A stretch of 64,000 nucleotides of DNA from Floridanema evergladense (GTDB taxonomy: Bacteria; Cyanobacteriota; Cyanobacteriia; Cyanobacteriales; Aerosakkonemataceae), in assembly GCF_041929205.1 (NCBI RefSeq), contig NZ_JBHFNT010000048.1, one strand, 5' to 3'. Below are positions 7,734 through 15,740 of this stretch, piece by piece (the stretch's first letter is position 1; each line of letters begins with the position of its first letter). The translations under genes were made by a program, and so were the position numbers. Under the pieces are notes generated by a model. That model was not told the DNA's origin, did no database searches, and saw only the letters and a list, made by a program, of their open reading frames with translations.

Positions 7734-7820
7734 TCATTTTTCAGGCGACTGCTCAACAGGAATTTCTATAACAGCTACATATTCTTCAAAGCTTAGTAGT
7801 TTGCGTGGAGTATAAGTCAT
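7734..7820 (-). pseudogene. Uma2 N-terminal fragment
   Basis: A 28-codon frame reads MTYTPRKLLSFEEYVAVIEI and then stops. The start matches the typical N-terminus of Uma2-family putative endonucleases (YTPR/LSFEEYL), but the catalytic domain is absent. It is a decayed remnant in a family otherwise represented by five full genes in this window. Confidence 0.55.
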
Positions 7821-7825
7821 TTTTT

Positions 7826-7862
7826 GAACCACAGAGACGCAGAGGACACAGAGAGAAGAAGG
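7826..7862 (+). repeat. Dispersed 'CCACAGAGACGCAGAGG' repeat
   Basis: The sequence GAACCACAGAGACGCAGAGG followed by ACACAGAGAGAAGAAG is a low-complexity dispersed element common between genes in large cyanobacterial genomes. It has no coding potential. Recognition is from general knowledge; only one copy occurs in the window. Confidence 0.4.
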
Positions 7863-7898
7863 AGTTCAAAACCTAAATAGGATTGCTATATTTTTCAA

Positions 7899-8180
7899 CT
7901 AAGCCCAATCTTCGCTATCATTATCACGAATTTTATAAACCAAACCTTTAGCGTGAATTTGCCGAGTAGTTGCAAAAAGTTGTTCTTCATCCATTTGCCA
8001 TTTTTGCAAAACTTTTTCTAAGTCGCTTTGAATATCTTTCGCGCCGGGAAAACCTCGATAGCGAATTTTTAGACGGGCTAATTCAGCCATGTTGTAATCA
8101 GTTGGATCGTTTTGTAATAAGCGATCGACAATTTCGCGATCGCCCTTATATAATGGATGTTGTTGTTCTTGATTTTTCAT
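7899..8180 (-). CDS. DUF3288-family protein
   Basis: A 93-residue soluble protein beginning MKNQEQQHPLYKGDREIVDR, with the block PTDYNMAELARLKIRYRGFP and the C-terminal FATTRQIHAKGLVYK. This is the pattern of the cyanobacteria-restricted DUF3288 family, of unknown function. ATG 8180 is chosen; it overlaps the TGA of the upstream TPR-glycosyltransferase gene as TGATG, and a GTG one codon earlier is also possible. The overlap implies co-transcription and translational coupling with that gene. Confidence 0.75.
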   Translation of the reverse strand: MKNQEQQHPLYKGDREIVDRLLQNDPTDYNMAELARLKIRYRGFPGAKDIQSDLEKVLQKWQMDEEQLFATTRQIHAKGLVYKIRDNDSEDWA

Positions 8181-10798
8181 CACTCATTTCCCAACTTTTT
8201 AACCAAAAGTTGCTCAAAAATCTTATACATATCTTGAGCAAACTTTTGTGGATTCCACAAAGGAGAGAGAGTTTCTACTTGTTTAGATTGTACCAATTTT
8301 TCTTTAATTGATTGCCGCAATTCTCGTTCTTTTCCTAACTTAATTCCCTGTTCAATATACTCCTCCCAACTATTTGTAATACATTCATCTAAAGAGAGAG
8401 TTTTCAAGAAAGAGTAACCCATTCTTGAAAGATAAGTTTCGCCGCTTTTGGTAATTACTGGTAAATTAAACCACAGTGCTTCTAAGTTGTGAGTTCCGCC
8501 ATTGTAGGGATAAGAATCAAGCATAATATCTGCTACTTGATACACCTGGCGATGTTCTTCTTCGCTGGCACTACGAGACATAAATTTAATGCGTTGAAAA
8601 CCTACTCCTTGCGCTTGACATTCTGCTTTATAAGCTGATTCAATTACCTTCATATCGCCCGTGTGCCCTTTGTACATCAAAATGCTGTCTGGTACTTGTT
8701 TGAGAATTTTTACTTGGGCGTGAATTTGTTCTGGGTTCAATTTATAACCAGGTGCAACACACAAATAAATTACCTGATCTTCGGCAATTCTTTGGGCTTT
8801 TCTTGCTGCTTTTCTATCAATTGGTACTGATTTAAAACCACCAACAGCAACGAAAGAATCTGGCATTCTCATTAACTGTTCGCGGTTGTATTTTTCTCTC
8901 CCTTCTGGGTGAGTATTCCAGTCACAAAGAAAGTAATTATTTTCTTTAGTAAATGGCGCTTCAAAACCTAACCAAGACAGACAAACTGACGCAGGTTGAT
9001 GATAAATAACTTCTACTTGAGTGGGAACTGTGGAAGAATCTAATTCAATCAAGATATCTAATTCATCTTGGGCGATATCTTGAACAATTTGATTAATGTC
9101 AAATTCGCCGTTTTCTTTAGCTTTTGGGCGATAAAACTTTGCAGCGGCACTTTCAAAAATTTTGGTGCGATCGTCTGGTTGGCGATCGCCCATAAAATAC
9201 AAATACAAGTTAGGCGTTAATTTCCCTAACTCTGTGATGATATCTGCACTACACCAACCAACAGAATGTCTAGCAAAATGAGAACACATTACCCCAACTT
9301 TTAGATTGCTTGTTGGCAGTTTTTTCGGCTGAATTTTGTTGATTTTAATTTCTTTAGTTTCAATAATTTGCTCCGCATACTTTTTCCCAACTTCCTGATA
9401 AAGTCGGGTATTTGCTGCTAAATCATCCCGTAAATAATGGAGATTGAACAATACATGACTATAAACGATGCTTAACTCTGTATTATTAATTTTTCCTAGA
9501 TTATTGTAAATTTCTGGTTCAATTTCCAGAAACTTTTCTTTAGCTATTTGAGCTAATCCTGATTTGATATAAGTTCCAATAAATGTAGATGTAGCTATTA
9601 AACGATTGCTATCTTTACTTCTCTCTAAATACATCTCTGACGCTTGTCTTAAAGAACCAAAATCCGAAGCTCTGACTGGACTACTGATTAATTGTGCTAA
9701 ATAAAGATGGGCAAGTTCTAAATCTGAATTAACTTCTAACGCCTTTAAAAGACTGTTAATTGCTATGTTGAATAATTCTCCACTAATTTCCCCATCTTTT
9801 CTAGTTTTGCGGTATACGATCGCCCCGATATTACTGTAAGCTTCACCTAAATTTGGATCTAATTCAACCGCTTTTTGCAATTCTTTAATTGCTTCGGTAA
9901 ATTTATCCTGATGAGCTAAAGCAGTCCCCAAATTAAAATGATATTCAGCCGAATCAGGTTTAAGATTTACTGCTTTTTGATAGTTAGCTATTCCCGCTTC
10001 TATCTGTTTCTCTTCTACCAAAATACCGCCTAAGTTGTTGTATGCTTCAGCATCATTTGCTCTTAACTTAATTACTTTTTGTAACTCCTCTTTTGCTGCA
10101 TCCAATTTGCCAATTTTTCGCAAAGAAACTCCTAAATTGAGATGTGCCAAATGGTAATTTGGTTGTAATTCAATGGCTTTTTGATAATAGTTAATCGCTT
10201 CCTCAAAATTACCTAATTTGCCGATCGCAGTTCCCAAATCATTTAAAGTTTCCGCATTTACCAATTTAGGTTCTATCAAAAACGCTTGCTTCCGATACTC
10301 AACCACCTTCTCCAAGTTGTCTAATTGCAAATAAATATTCGCTAAATTCCAATAAGCTGCACCGATATTCGGGTTAATAGCGATCGATTTTTCTAAACTA
10401 ATAATTGCTTCTTCATTACGTCCTAACTTAGAAAGTATACTGCCTTGATTGATATAAGCTTCGGCATATTCATGATTTAATTCTAACGCTTTGGTGTAAG
10501 CATCCAATGCCGCTTCGATGTTGCCCTGTGCTTGCAAAATATTACCTAAAATTTTGTAATTCGGGGCGAAATCTGGTTGTAGTTCGATTGCTTTATTGCA
10601 AGATGCGATCGCCTCTCCTAACTTCCTTTGCCAAAAATAAATTTCAGCTAACTGGTAATGTACCTCTGCATAGTCTGGTTGCAGTTGCAAAGCTTTTTGA
10701 TAGCTGGCAATAGCTTCATCGAATCTTTTTTCTGATTTCAGTTGATTGCCAGTATTGCAGAAATTTTCAGCTGTGGGAGAGTTTACTTGCGATTGCAT
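8180..10798 (-). CDS. TPR protein with SPINDLY/OGT-like glycosyltransferase domain (GT41)
   Basis: An 872-residue protein. The first 330 residues are about nine to ten tetratricopeptide repeats (ALELNHEYAEAYINQGSILS type). A helical linker follows, then a C-terminal domain from about 490 starting KVGVMCSHFARHSVGW. Later blocks include the HQPASVCLSWLGFEAPF segment and SYPYNGGTHNLEALWFNLPV, which correspond to the nucleotide-sugar-binding region of O-GlcNAc transferase and SPINDLY. It likely glycosylates protein Ser/Thr (GlcNAc or fucose) in the cytoplasm, with the TPR superhelix selecting substrates. The donor sugar cannot be told from sequence. It is coupled to the DUF3288 gene. Confidence 0.85.
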   Translation of the reverse strand: MQSQVNSPTAENFCNTGNQLKSEKRFDEAIASYQKALQLQPDYAEVHYQLAEIYFWQRKLGEAIASCNKAIELQPDFAPNYKILGNILQAQGNIEAALDAYTKALELNHEYAEAYINQGSILSKLGRNEEAIISLEKSIAINPNIGAAYWNLANIYLQLDNLEKVVEYRKQAFLIEPKLVNAETLNDLGTAIGKLGNFEEAINYYQKAIELQPNYHLAHLNLGVSLRKIGKLDAAKEELQKVIKLRANDAEAYNNLGGILVEEKQIEAGIANYQKAVNLKPDSAEYHFNLGTALAHQDKFTEAIKELQKAVELDPNLGEAYSNIGAIVYRKTRKDGEISGELFNIAINSLLKALEVNSDLELAHLYLAQLISSPVRASDFGSLRQASEMYLERSKDSNRLIATSTFIGTYIKSGLAQIAKEKFLEIEPEIYNNLGKINNTELSIVYSHVLFNLHYLRDDLAANTRLYQEVGKKYAEQIIETKEIKINKIQPKKLPTSNLKVGVMCSHFARHSVGWCSADIITELGKLTPNLYLYFMGDRQPDDRTKIFESAAAKFYRPKAKENGEFDINQIVQDIAQDELDILIELDSSTVPTQVEVIYHQPASVCLSWLGFEAPFTKENNYFLCDWNTHPEGREKYNREQLMRMPDSFVAVGGFKSVPIDRKAARKAQRIAEDQVIYLCVAPGYKLNPEQIHAQVKILKQVPDSILMYKGHTGDMKVIESAYKAECQAQGVGFQRIKFMSRSASEEEHRQVYQVADIMLDSYPYNGGTHNLEALWFNLPVITKSGETYLSRMGYSFLKTLSLDECITNSWEEYIEQGIKLGKERELRQSIKEKLVQSKQVETLSPLWNPQKFAQDMYKIFEQLLVKKLGNE

Positions 10799-10992
10799 CT
10801 GATGGAAATAGTTAGTAATGACTGAGGATGAGCGACTGGGAATTTAACTTTGTGGGATGAAACACTTAGAGAAATTCCCATTCCCTAGTAAAGTTAACAC
10901 TAAACAGTCAATTATCATTTGTCAATTGTCTATGGATTTTTTCCAGATAACTAATGACCGATGACCAAGGACTTATTACAGGAGTTTACCGC

Positions 10993-11706
10993 ATGAGTGA
11001 GATGGACGCTACTAAAATGATGAAACAAATGGTCGGCAAAGCAGCAGCCGATCGCGTAAAATCAGGTTCTATAGTCGGTTTGGGAACTGGCTCAACAGCC
11101 GCTTTCATGATTGAATATTTGGGAGAACGCCTAAAATCCGGCGAACTCACAGATATCGTTGGCATTACCACCTCATTTCAGGGAGATGTGTTAGCGAGAC
11201 AATACGGCATCCCCTTGACAACGCTAGATGCCGTTGACCATATTGATATTGCCATTGATGGTGCCGATGAGGTTGACCCGAATTTAAACTTAATTAAAGG
11301 CGGTGGTGCAGCCCATACCCGTGAGAAAATTGTTGATGCTTTAGCAGATCAGTTTATCGTAGTTGTGGACAGTTCCAAGTTGGTAGATAAACTTGGTTCG
11401 ACATTTTTGTTACCAGTAGAAGTAATTCCGATGGCATACGCGCCTGTGATGCGTGCGATCGAAAAACTCGGCGGTAAACCACAATTAAGAATGGGAGTAA
11501 AAAAAGCAGGCCCAGTAGTTACCGATCAAGGAAATTTCGTAGTTGATGTCAAATTTGACTCAATAGATAATCCGGCAGAATTAGAAAAAACCCTGAACAA
11601 TATTCCCGGTGTTTTAGAAAATGGTTTGTTCGTAAACGTCACCGATTTAGTATTAGTTGGTGAAGTAAAAGACGGACAACCATCAGTTCGAGAAATTAGC
11701 AAATAA
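10993..11706 (+). CDS. rpiA: Ribose-5-phosphate isomerase A
   Basis: Interconverts ribose 5-phosphate and ribulose 5-phosphate in the Calvin and pentose phosphate cycles. The 237-residue protein has the substrate loop GLGTGSTAAF, the DGADEVDPNLNLIKGGGAA block holding the catalytic Asp/Glu residues, and the KLVDKLG segment. The ATG at 10993 is chosen because AGGAG lies 7-8 bases upstream and family members begin close to the DATKMMKQMVGKAAA helix. The in-frame ATG at 10954 would add residues from a TAATGACCGATGACC-type repeat. A hairpin terminator follows directly. Confidence 0.93.
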   Translation: MSEMDATKMMKQMVGKAAADRVKSGSIVGLGTGSTAAFMIEYLGERLKSGELTDIVGITTSFQGDVLARQYGIPLTTLDAVDHIDIAIDGADEVDPNLNLIKGGGAAHTREKIVDALADQFIVVVDSSKLVDKLGSTFLLPVEVIPMAYAPVMRAIEKLGGKPQLRMGVKKAGPVVTDQGNFVVDVKFDSIDNPAELEKTLNNIPGVLENGLFVNVTDLVLVGEVKDGQPSVREISK

Positions 11707-11714
11707 AATGAAAA

Positions 11715-11748
11715 GAGAAACCCGATTTCTCATAAAACCGGGTTTCTC
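11715..11748 (+). terminator. Hairpin between rpiA and Uma2
   Basis: GAGAAACCC at 11715-11723 pairs with GGGTTTCTC at 11740-11748 between two convergent genes. A similar AAACCCGGTTT hairpin follows purQ, so it is probably a dispersed repeat used as a bidirectional terminator. Confidence 0.65.
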
Positions 11749-11751
11749 AAA

Positions 11752-12504
11752 TTAATCATCTATTTCAATTCCCGCTTCTCTCAACTTAGCTGCCAATCTT
11801 TCAGCACGTTGACGTTCTTTTTCAGCACGTTGGCGTTCTTGTTCAGTGCGTTGACGTTCTTGTTCTACTAACTCGAAACCCCATAATAATAGGTTTTCAT
11901 TTTCATCCCACCAACGCAACCAAAATCCGGTGCGGTTTTCTCTAGTTCCTTGCCAAATTCCTAAAAATAAATTCATTTCTGCTATCCAAAAACGATTATT
12001 TGGATCGGGTTCTCGCAGTTTATAACGTCCGGTATCATCGAGTTGATAAACTTCTAAAACTCCGTTAGCTGGATGGAAGATTGCATAGTTAGGAACGCGC
12101 AAAACTTGTTCGTAGAAAAACCATTTACCTGGCGGATATGTTGGTTTGGTCGAATATTCTGTACCATCTGTATCAGAGATAAATTCCATGACAATTGCCG
12201 GAATATCGCCTTCCAGTCGAGGGGTGTAACTGCGATCGACCTCTTCTCGCGTGACACTAATAGCTGGAACATAGCCCCAATCTGGCGCTTTAACGACAAT
12301 TTTACCGTTAACTGTAGCACAGATTCCATAGTTGGTAAATGTGATGGCATTGGCAGGTATTCTCCCAGCTAATTGTAAACTTTCTGTGAGAGCAGCTGCG
12401 ATCGCTGGTTGATTAATATTATCCACTGGATCATCATCTAATTTAAAATCGTCGGGAAGTTTTTCCCAGGTTATTTCAAAAGGAGCGATACTGGTTGCTA
12501 ACAT
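11752..12504 (-). CDS. Uma2-family putative endonuclease with coiled-coil tail
   Basis: A 250-residue protein of the Uma2 (DUF820) family, which has a PD-(D/E)XK nuclease-like fold and is hugely expanded in cyanobacteria. Visible conserved parts are APDWGYVP, YTPRLEGDIPAIVMEF (core strand with catalytic acid) and GKWFFYEQVLRVPNYAIF. The last 40 residues repeat ERQRTEQERQRAEKERQRAE, a highly charged coiled coil typical of this subgroup. The closest relative here is 20332-21045. The physiological role of the family is unknown. Confidence 0.85.
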   Translation of the reverse strand: MLATSIAPFEITWEKLPDDFKLDDDPVDNINQPAIAAALTESLQLAGRIPANAITFTNYGICATVNGKIVVKAPDWGYVPAISVTREEVDRSYTPRLEGDIPAIVMEFISDTDGTEYSTKPTYPPGKWFFYEQVLRVPNYAIFHPANGVLEVYQLDDTGRYKLREPDPNNRFWIAEMNLFLGIWQGTRENRTGFWLRWWDENENLLLWGFELVEQERQRTEQERQRAEKERQRAERLAAKLREAGIEIDD

Positions 12505-12601
12505 GGTTTTTTCCTGCGAATTACACCGTAGCAGATCATTTATTTTCCATTTTAGAGTATTGATGGGATGGCTTATTTTAGATCAAAATTTACCTGGCAA
12601 A

Positions 12602-12949
12602 TTAAATATATCTAACTTGATTTTTCATCTCATCTGCTGTGAACTGATTCAAAAGCATAAGCAATCTTTTTAAAATTTCTTGGGGTGAACGACGAACAGC
12701 GAAGATAATCCCGTAATGTTCTTGGTTTGCCGCAAAGTAAACTTGTGCCAAAGCTTCAAAATCTACCCGATTATGAGTCAAAATAGCCATTTTTTGACTG
12801 AGGGCATAGGCGAGTTGTTGTGCATCTGTTTTACCCAATTGATTTGCTTCTTGAGCAGTGGTAGCCTCAAACCCTCTCCCCCTCAGCAAATCTGCTAATA
12901 AAACATTAACATCCTCATCTAAATAGAGGCTGATAAAAATTTGACTCAT
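12602..12949 (-). CDS. DUF5615 PIN-like toxin
   Basis: A 115-residue PIN-like protein starting MSQIFISLYLDEDVNVLLAD. The conserved acidic residues DED near the N-terminus and THNRVDFEAL in the second half match DUF5615 (Mut7-C/PIN-like RNase fold). It is the downstream gene of a DUF433-DUF5615 pair with an ATGA overlap at 12946-12949, the usual architecture of this putative type II toxin-antitoxin class. RNA cleavage is inferred from the fold, not shown. Confidence 0.85.
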   Translation of the reverse strand: MSQIFISLYLDEDVNVLLADLLRGRGFEATTAQEANQLGKTDAQQLAYALSQKMAILTHNRVDFEALAQVYFAANQEHYGIIFAVRRSPQEILKRLLMLLNQFTADEMKNQVRYI

Positions 12950-13227
12950 AAATCTCGAACTAATGGATCAATTAATTCGTCGGGAATTCGATTGTGCTCA
13001 ATATAGCTGTTAATCTCATCTTGATGATCTAAATAATAACTTAAAGCATCAAAAACTTGCGCTAAAGTTAAATGTGGTAAAGCTTGCGGTATTTCTTCAG
13101 GTGCAACACCTAACCGCCAGTTTTCCACAATAGCTCTTACGGGTGTGCGAGTACCACGAATAATCGGTTCACCACTCAGAATTTGCTCATTTCTAACTAT
13201 ATAGAAATGTTCTGTTGCTTGCATCAT
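12946..13227 (-). CDS. DUF433 antitoxin
   Basis: A small DUF433 protein (winged-helix-like) with the signature SGEPIIRGTRTPVRAIVENW and PHLTLAQVFDALSYYLDHQD. The start is placed at one of two tandem ATGs (13227/13224, MMQATEHFYIV). The longer frame from 13293 reads leftover sequence of the decayed upstream DUF433 copy in another frame. It should bind its own promoter and neutralise the DUF5615 partner with which it overlaps. Confidence 0.85.
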   Translation of the reverse strand: MMQATEHFYIVRNEQILSGEPIIRGTRTPVRAIVENWRLGVAPEEIPQALPHLTLAQVFDALSYYLDHQDEINSYIEHNRIPDELIDPLVRDL

Positions 13228-13229
13228 GA

Positions 13230-13458
13230 TTAAATTACAATTTGCTCGAATATCCCAATTGTAATGTTTTTGCAGACTGCAAACAACAAACAAGCTTGAA
13301 TATCTTCAGTTTCCAAATCAGGAAAATCTGCTAAAATTTCTTCTTTGCTGACATTATCAGCCAACATTTCTAAAATATCACTAACTCGAATTCGCATTCC
13401 TCGAATACAAGGTCTACCGCCGCATGGTTAAATATTCTGGGTGTAATTCGATCGTCAT
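13230..13458 (-). pseudogene. Broken second DUF433 antitoxin
   Basis: The frame begins MTIELHPEYLT at 13458, then shifts. From about 13424 another frame reads CGGRPCIRGMRIRVSDILEM and continues QACLLFAVCKNI to a stop at 13230. Intact relatives have about four more residues between these parts, so a short deletion of roughly 11 bases broke the gene. It lies directly upstream of the intact DUF433 gene and has no toxin partner of its own. It may be what remains of a second, older module. Confidence 0.7.
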
Positions 13459-13463
13459 TCTAT

Positions 13464-13895
13464 TCATCCTCCATCCTCTGAAACTGATATAATATTAGAA
13501 AAGACTTCTGGTAGCATTGCGGGGATACTTCCTAATCGAAAATCTTTAATATTGCGAGTAACGATATAATCTACTCCTACACCCGCCGCCGCTGCATAAG
13601 TGACCCCATCTTCAAAATCCTTAAAGCCACTGGAAAAAGCATAGCGAATTACTGCATCTGTTACGCTAGCAGTTACCATTTTAGACATCAAATTCATCAG
13701 CACTTCTCGACTTTTCTCGTTTCCCAAATGTCTTCTCAGTAAATAGAAGATATTGGTAATACTATGTCCGGCAATATATCCTTCTACTTTACCTTGTCCA
13801 ACGGCATCAAGTGCTAAAGCCGAAGCTGCGAAGAAAGGCTGTCTTTCTAATAAAACATCAAGCACGACATCGCTATCAAATAACACTCGTTTCAC
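13464..13895 (-). CDS. VapC-like PIN-domain toxin
   Basis: A 143-residue PIN-domain RNase. Catalytic acids are visible as DSDVVLDVLLER at the N-terminus, the mid-domain DFEDGVTYAAA and the later TRNIKDF. These provide the Mg2+-binding cluster of VapC toxins. It overlaps the preceding antitoxin gene by four bases (ATGA at 13892-13895). It likely cleaves tRNA or rRNA when freed from its antitoxin; the target is unknown. Confidence 0.88.
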   Translation of the reverse strand: MKRVLFDSDVVLDVLLERQPFFAASALALDAVGQGKVEGYIAGHSITNIFYLLRRHLGNEKSREVLMNLMSKMVTASVTDAVIRYAFSSGFKDFEDGVTYAAAAGVGVDYIVTRNIKDFRLGSIPAMLPEVFSNIISVSEDGG

Positions 13896-14146
13896 TGATA
13901 TTTTTCCTCTAGATAGTCGATATACTCCTCGCGTAAAGCTTCATCATTTGGGATTTCTCCAGTTGATTTAATCACTCCCACTAAGCTTTGAGTCCATGTA
14001 CTCAATTGCAAAGGTCGATCTGGTTCTGGTAGATGTTCAAAAAATTCTGCTACCGCTTCAGAAAGGGAAACATTACGCGATTTTGCCCAGTTTTTTGCTT
14101 TGGCAATTAAGGTTTCATCTAGGCGTAAGGTGAGTTTTGTTTGCAT
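13892..14146 (-). CDS. VapB-like antitoxin (DUF6364 / ribbon-helix-helix type)
   Basis: An 84-residue protein. The N-terminus MQTKLTLRLDETLIAKAKNW with SRNVSLSEAVAEFFE is a ribbon-helix-helix DNA-binding fold like DUF6364. The acidic C-terminal tail, DEALREEYIDYLEEKY, would wrap the PIN toxin. It is the first gene of the pair and is preceded by an inverted repeat overlapping the promoter region. Confidence 0.82.
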   Translation of the reverse strand: MQTKLTLRLDETLIAKAKNWAKSRNVSLSEAVAEFFEHLPEPDRPLQLSTWTQSLVGVIKSTGEIPNDEALREEYIDYLEEKYQ

Positions 14147-14157
14147 AGAAAAATATT

Positions 14158-14188
14158 TGACGTATACTTTATATATTATAGTACGTCA
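14158..14188 (-). promoter_or_regulatory. Putative VapB operator/promoter
   Basis: TGACGTA (14158-14164) and TACGTCA (14182-14188) form an inverted repeat flanking a very A/T-rich centre that contains a TATAAT-like hexamer on the minus strand. It lies about 12 bases upstream of the antitoxin start, as expected for an autoregulatory operator. No expression evidence is available. Confidence 0.5.
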
Positions 14189-14297
14189 TAAATAGATTGT
14201 TGTCTAAGTTTTTAGTTGTTGCAACCTGTTTCTTGGAGAATTTCATCTAAAGTACCTATATCATTGTGTAAAGGGGATATTTCATAGATAAAACCTA

Positions 14298-14570
14298 TTA
14301 AGTTTTAGGATGGGATTCATTATCCATATCGTCAGCCGTAAATTGTTCAGACATACTATTTTCTTGATTAGTATTTTCCAACAATCCAGCCATTTTCAGT
14401 AAGTGTTTTAGTAAACCAATTTTTAAATCTTTATTACCGTGAATTGGCACAGAGATTCGCACTGTATTACCTGGTTTACCGTAGATGTGGTGACTGCCTT
14501 GAACTCGTAATAATATCCAGCCGTTTTTCTCTAACAGCTTCGCCAACTGTTTGCCAGACATAGAGTTCAT
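14298..14570 (-). CDS. hicA: HicA-type mRNA interferase toxin
   Basis: A 90-residue HicA toxin with the double-stranded RNA-binding fold. SGKQLAKLLEKNGWILLRVQ is the family N-terminus and GSHHIYGKPG carries the catalytic His. The first 58 residues correspond to a complete HicA; the C-terminal extension (SMSEQFTADDMDNESHP) is acidic and unusual. The start at 14570 overlaps hicB as ATGA; a second ATG lies three codons later. The order hicB-hicA is the reverse of the E. coli naming order but common elsewhere. Confidence 0.88.
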   Translation of the reverse strand: MNSMSGKQLAKLLEKNGWILLRVQGSHHIYGKPGNTVRISVPIHGNKDLKIGLLKHLLKMAGLLENTNQENSMSEQFTADDMDNESHPKT

Positions 14571-14770
14571 ATAGCAATCTCCATAATTCTGTCTTTATCA
14601 GTTATATCAATTGATTCAACATCGACAGATAGACAACCTTCAATGGCTTCGTAGAGATTTTGCAGCAATTCCTCAAAAGTTTCGCCTTGAGTCGCGCAAC
14701 CAGGTATAGAGGGGACTTCAGCCCAATATCCGCCTTCTTCTGCTTCGTGAATGATGACTTTAATTTTCAT
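14567..14770 (-). CDS. hicB: HicB-family antitoxin
   Basis: A 67-residue HicB-like protein. EGGYWAEVPSIPGCATQGET is the hallmark degenerate RNase H-like motif, followed by EELLQNLYEAIEGCL. It lacks the C-terminal DNA-binding domain found in longer HicB proteins, so autoregulation by this protein alone is uncertain. It overlaps hicA by four bases. Confidence 0.88.
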   Translation of the reverse strand: MKIKVIIHEAEEGGYWAEVPSIPGCATQGETFEELLQNLYEAIEGCLSVDVESIDITDKDRIMEIAI

Positions 14771-14850
14771 CGGTTTATTATCTTATGATTAATTTTTTGC
14801 GATCTCATTTATTATATAGAATTAATTGCAACCATTATAGCCCATTAATC

Positions 14851-14876
14851 TTACTTGTGTTATACTTAGCAAGTAA
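14851..14876 (+). promoter_or_regulatory. Putative ParD-like operator/promoter
   Basis: TTACTTG (14851-14857) and CAAGTAA (14870-14876) form an inverted repeat surrounding TATACTTAGC, which contains a good -10 hexamer (TATACT). It lies 22 bases upstream of the antitoxin start, consistent with an autorepression site. Confidence 0.5.
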
Positions 14877-14898
14877 AATTTCTGTTGCGTTTATACTT

Positions 14899-15087
14899 AT
14901 GGAAATTGTAAACGTTAAAGAAGAAGCTCGTCGTTTGATTGACAAATTACCAGAAAATTGCACTTGGGATGACTTAATTTATGCAATTTATATTAGGCAA
15001 GGTGTAGAAGCTGGTCTTGCTGATGTTAAAGCTGGTAGAATAAGAACGGTGGAGGAAGTGCGGAGAAAAGTTGGATTATCAACGTGA
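14899..15087 (+). CDS. ParD/RelB-like antitoxin
   Basis: A 62-residue protein from ATG 14899 (MEIVNVKEEARRLIDKLPEN). The longer open frame from 14785 would translate the promoter region and is rejected. TWDDLIYAIYIRQGVEAGLA and the terminal RTVEEVRRKVGL match small antitoxins commonly placed before RelE/ParE toxins in cyanobacteria. Its stop overlaps the toxin start (GTGA). Confidence 0.78.
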   Translation: MEIVNVKEEARRLIDKLPENCTWDDLIYAIYIRQGVEAGLADVKAGRIRTVEEVRRKVGLST

Positions 15088-15371
15088 ATATTTATTGGAC
15101 AGATAACGCAATAGAAGACCTTTTAGTAATTCGGGAATACATTGCTCAAAACTCACCTGAATCTGCTGATAGAATAATCGATAATTTGACTAATCGTTCG
15201 GAACAGATTGCTGCTTTTCCTTTTTCTGGTCGCATTGTGCCAGAATATGAAGATGAGCAAATTCGCGAAGTAATTGAAGGCTCATATCGGATTATTTATT
15301 ATGTAGAATCAGAACAAGTTAGCGTAATTGCAGTTAGACACGGTTCGCGACCAATTACACTACCGGAATAA
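15084..15371 (+). CDS. RelE/ParE-family toxin
   Basis: A 95-residue toxin beginning at GTG 15084, which overlaps the antitoxin TGA by four bases. NIYWTDNAIEDLLVIREYIA and VIEGSYRIIYYVE with a C-terminal VIAVRHGSRP are typical of the ParE/RelE fold. The ParE branch targets gyrase and the RelE branch mRNA; the H-x-(S/A)-R-P end favours ParE-like members. Confidence 0.85.
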   Translation: MNIYWTDNAIEDLLVIREYIAQNSPESADRIIDNLTNRSEQIAAFPFSGRIVPEYEDEQIREVIEGSYRIIYYVESEQVSVIAVRHGSRPITLPE

Positions 15372-15740
15372 TCAAGTATTATTTAGTTATTTCATCTTCA
15401 ATTAGGAAATATTTTAATACAGAGTTAATGGCAACCATCTTAGTCCGCCTGCGATTCAAATCGCTTTTCTTATAGCGGAAGTCTGTTAAAACGGAGTGAA
15501 ATTTTTGTTTAAGTTTTTAGTCGGTTTTAACCGAGTTTTGCTATTAGCCCAGAAATTGATTTCCGGGCGGGATGCTATTTCTGCAATCTAGAAAGTGAAG
15601 CATGATTAAAAGCGGGTAGGCGGTAGATAGCCAAATAAAACTTCAGTATTTCTACAGTTATAATTTAAATCTTAATTTGAATAAGCTATATGTATGGTTT
15701 AAACAAAGCCTACTTCCTTACGTTAGGTATTAGCTAGTAA
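15372..15740. other. Intergenic region with dispersed repeats
   Basis: No gene is supported. The region contains a TTAGTCCGCCTGCGATTC segment resembling the repeat at 30014-30063, a GCCCAGAAATTGATTTCCGG segment followed by GCGGG that can form a small hairpin near 15550, and A/T-rich sequence up to the next gene, where a promoter is presumed. I see no RNA gene. Confidence 0.4.

Noticed and set aside
14207..14290. Minus-strand frame encoding DIGTLDEILQETGCNN after hicA
   Set aside because: Too short, no start codon and no ribosome site; possibly a gene remnant but not callable.
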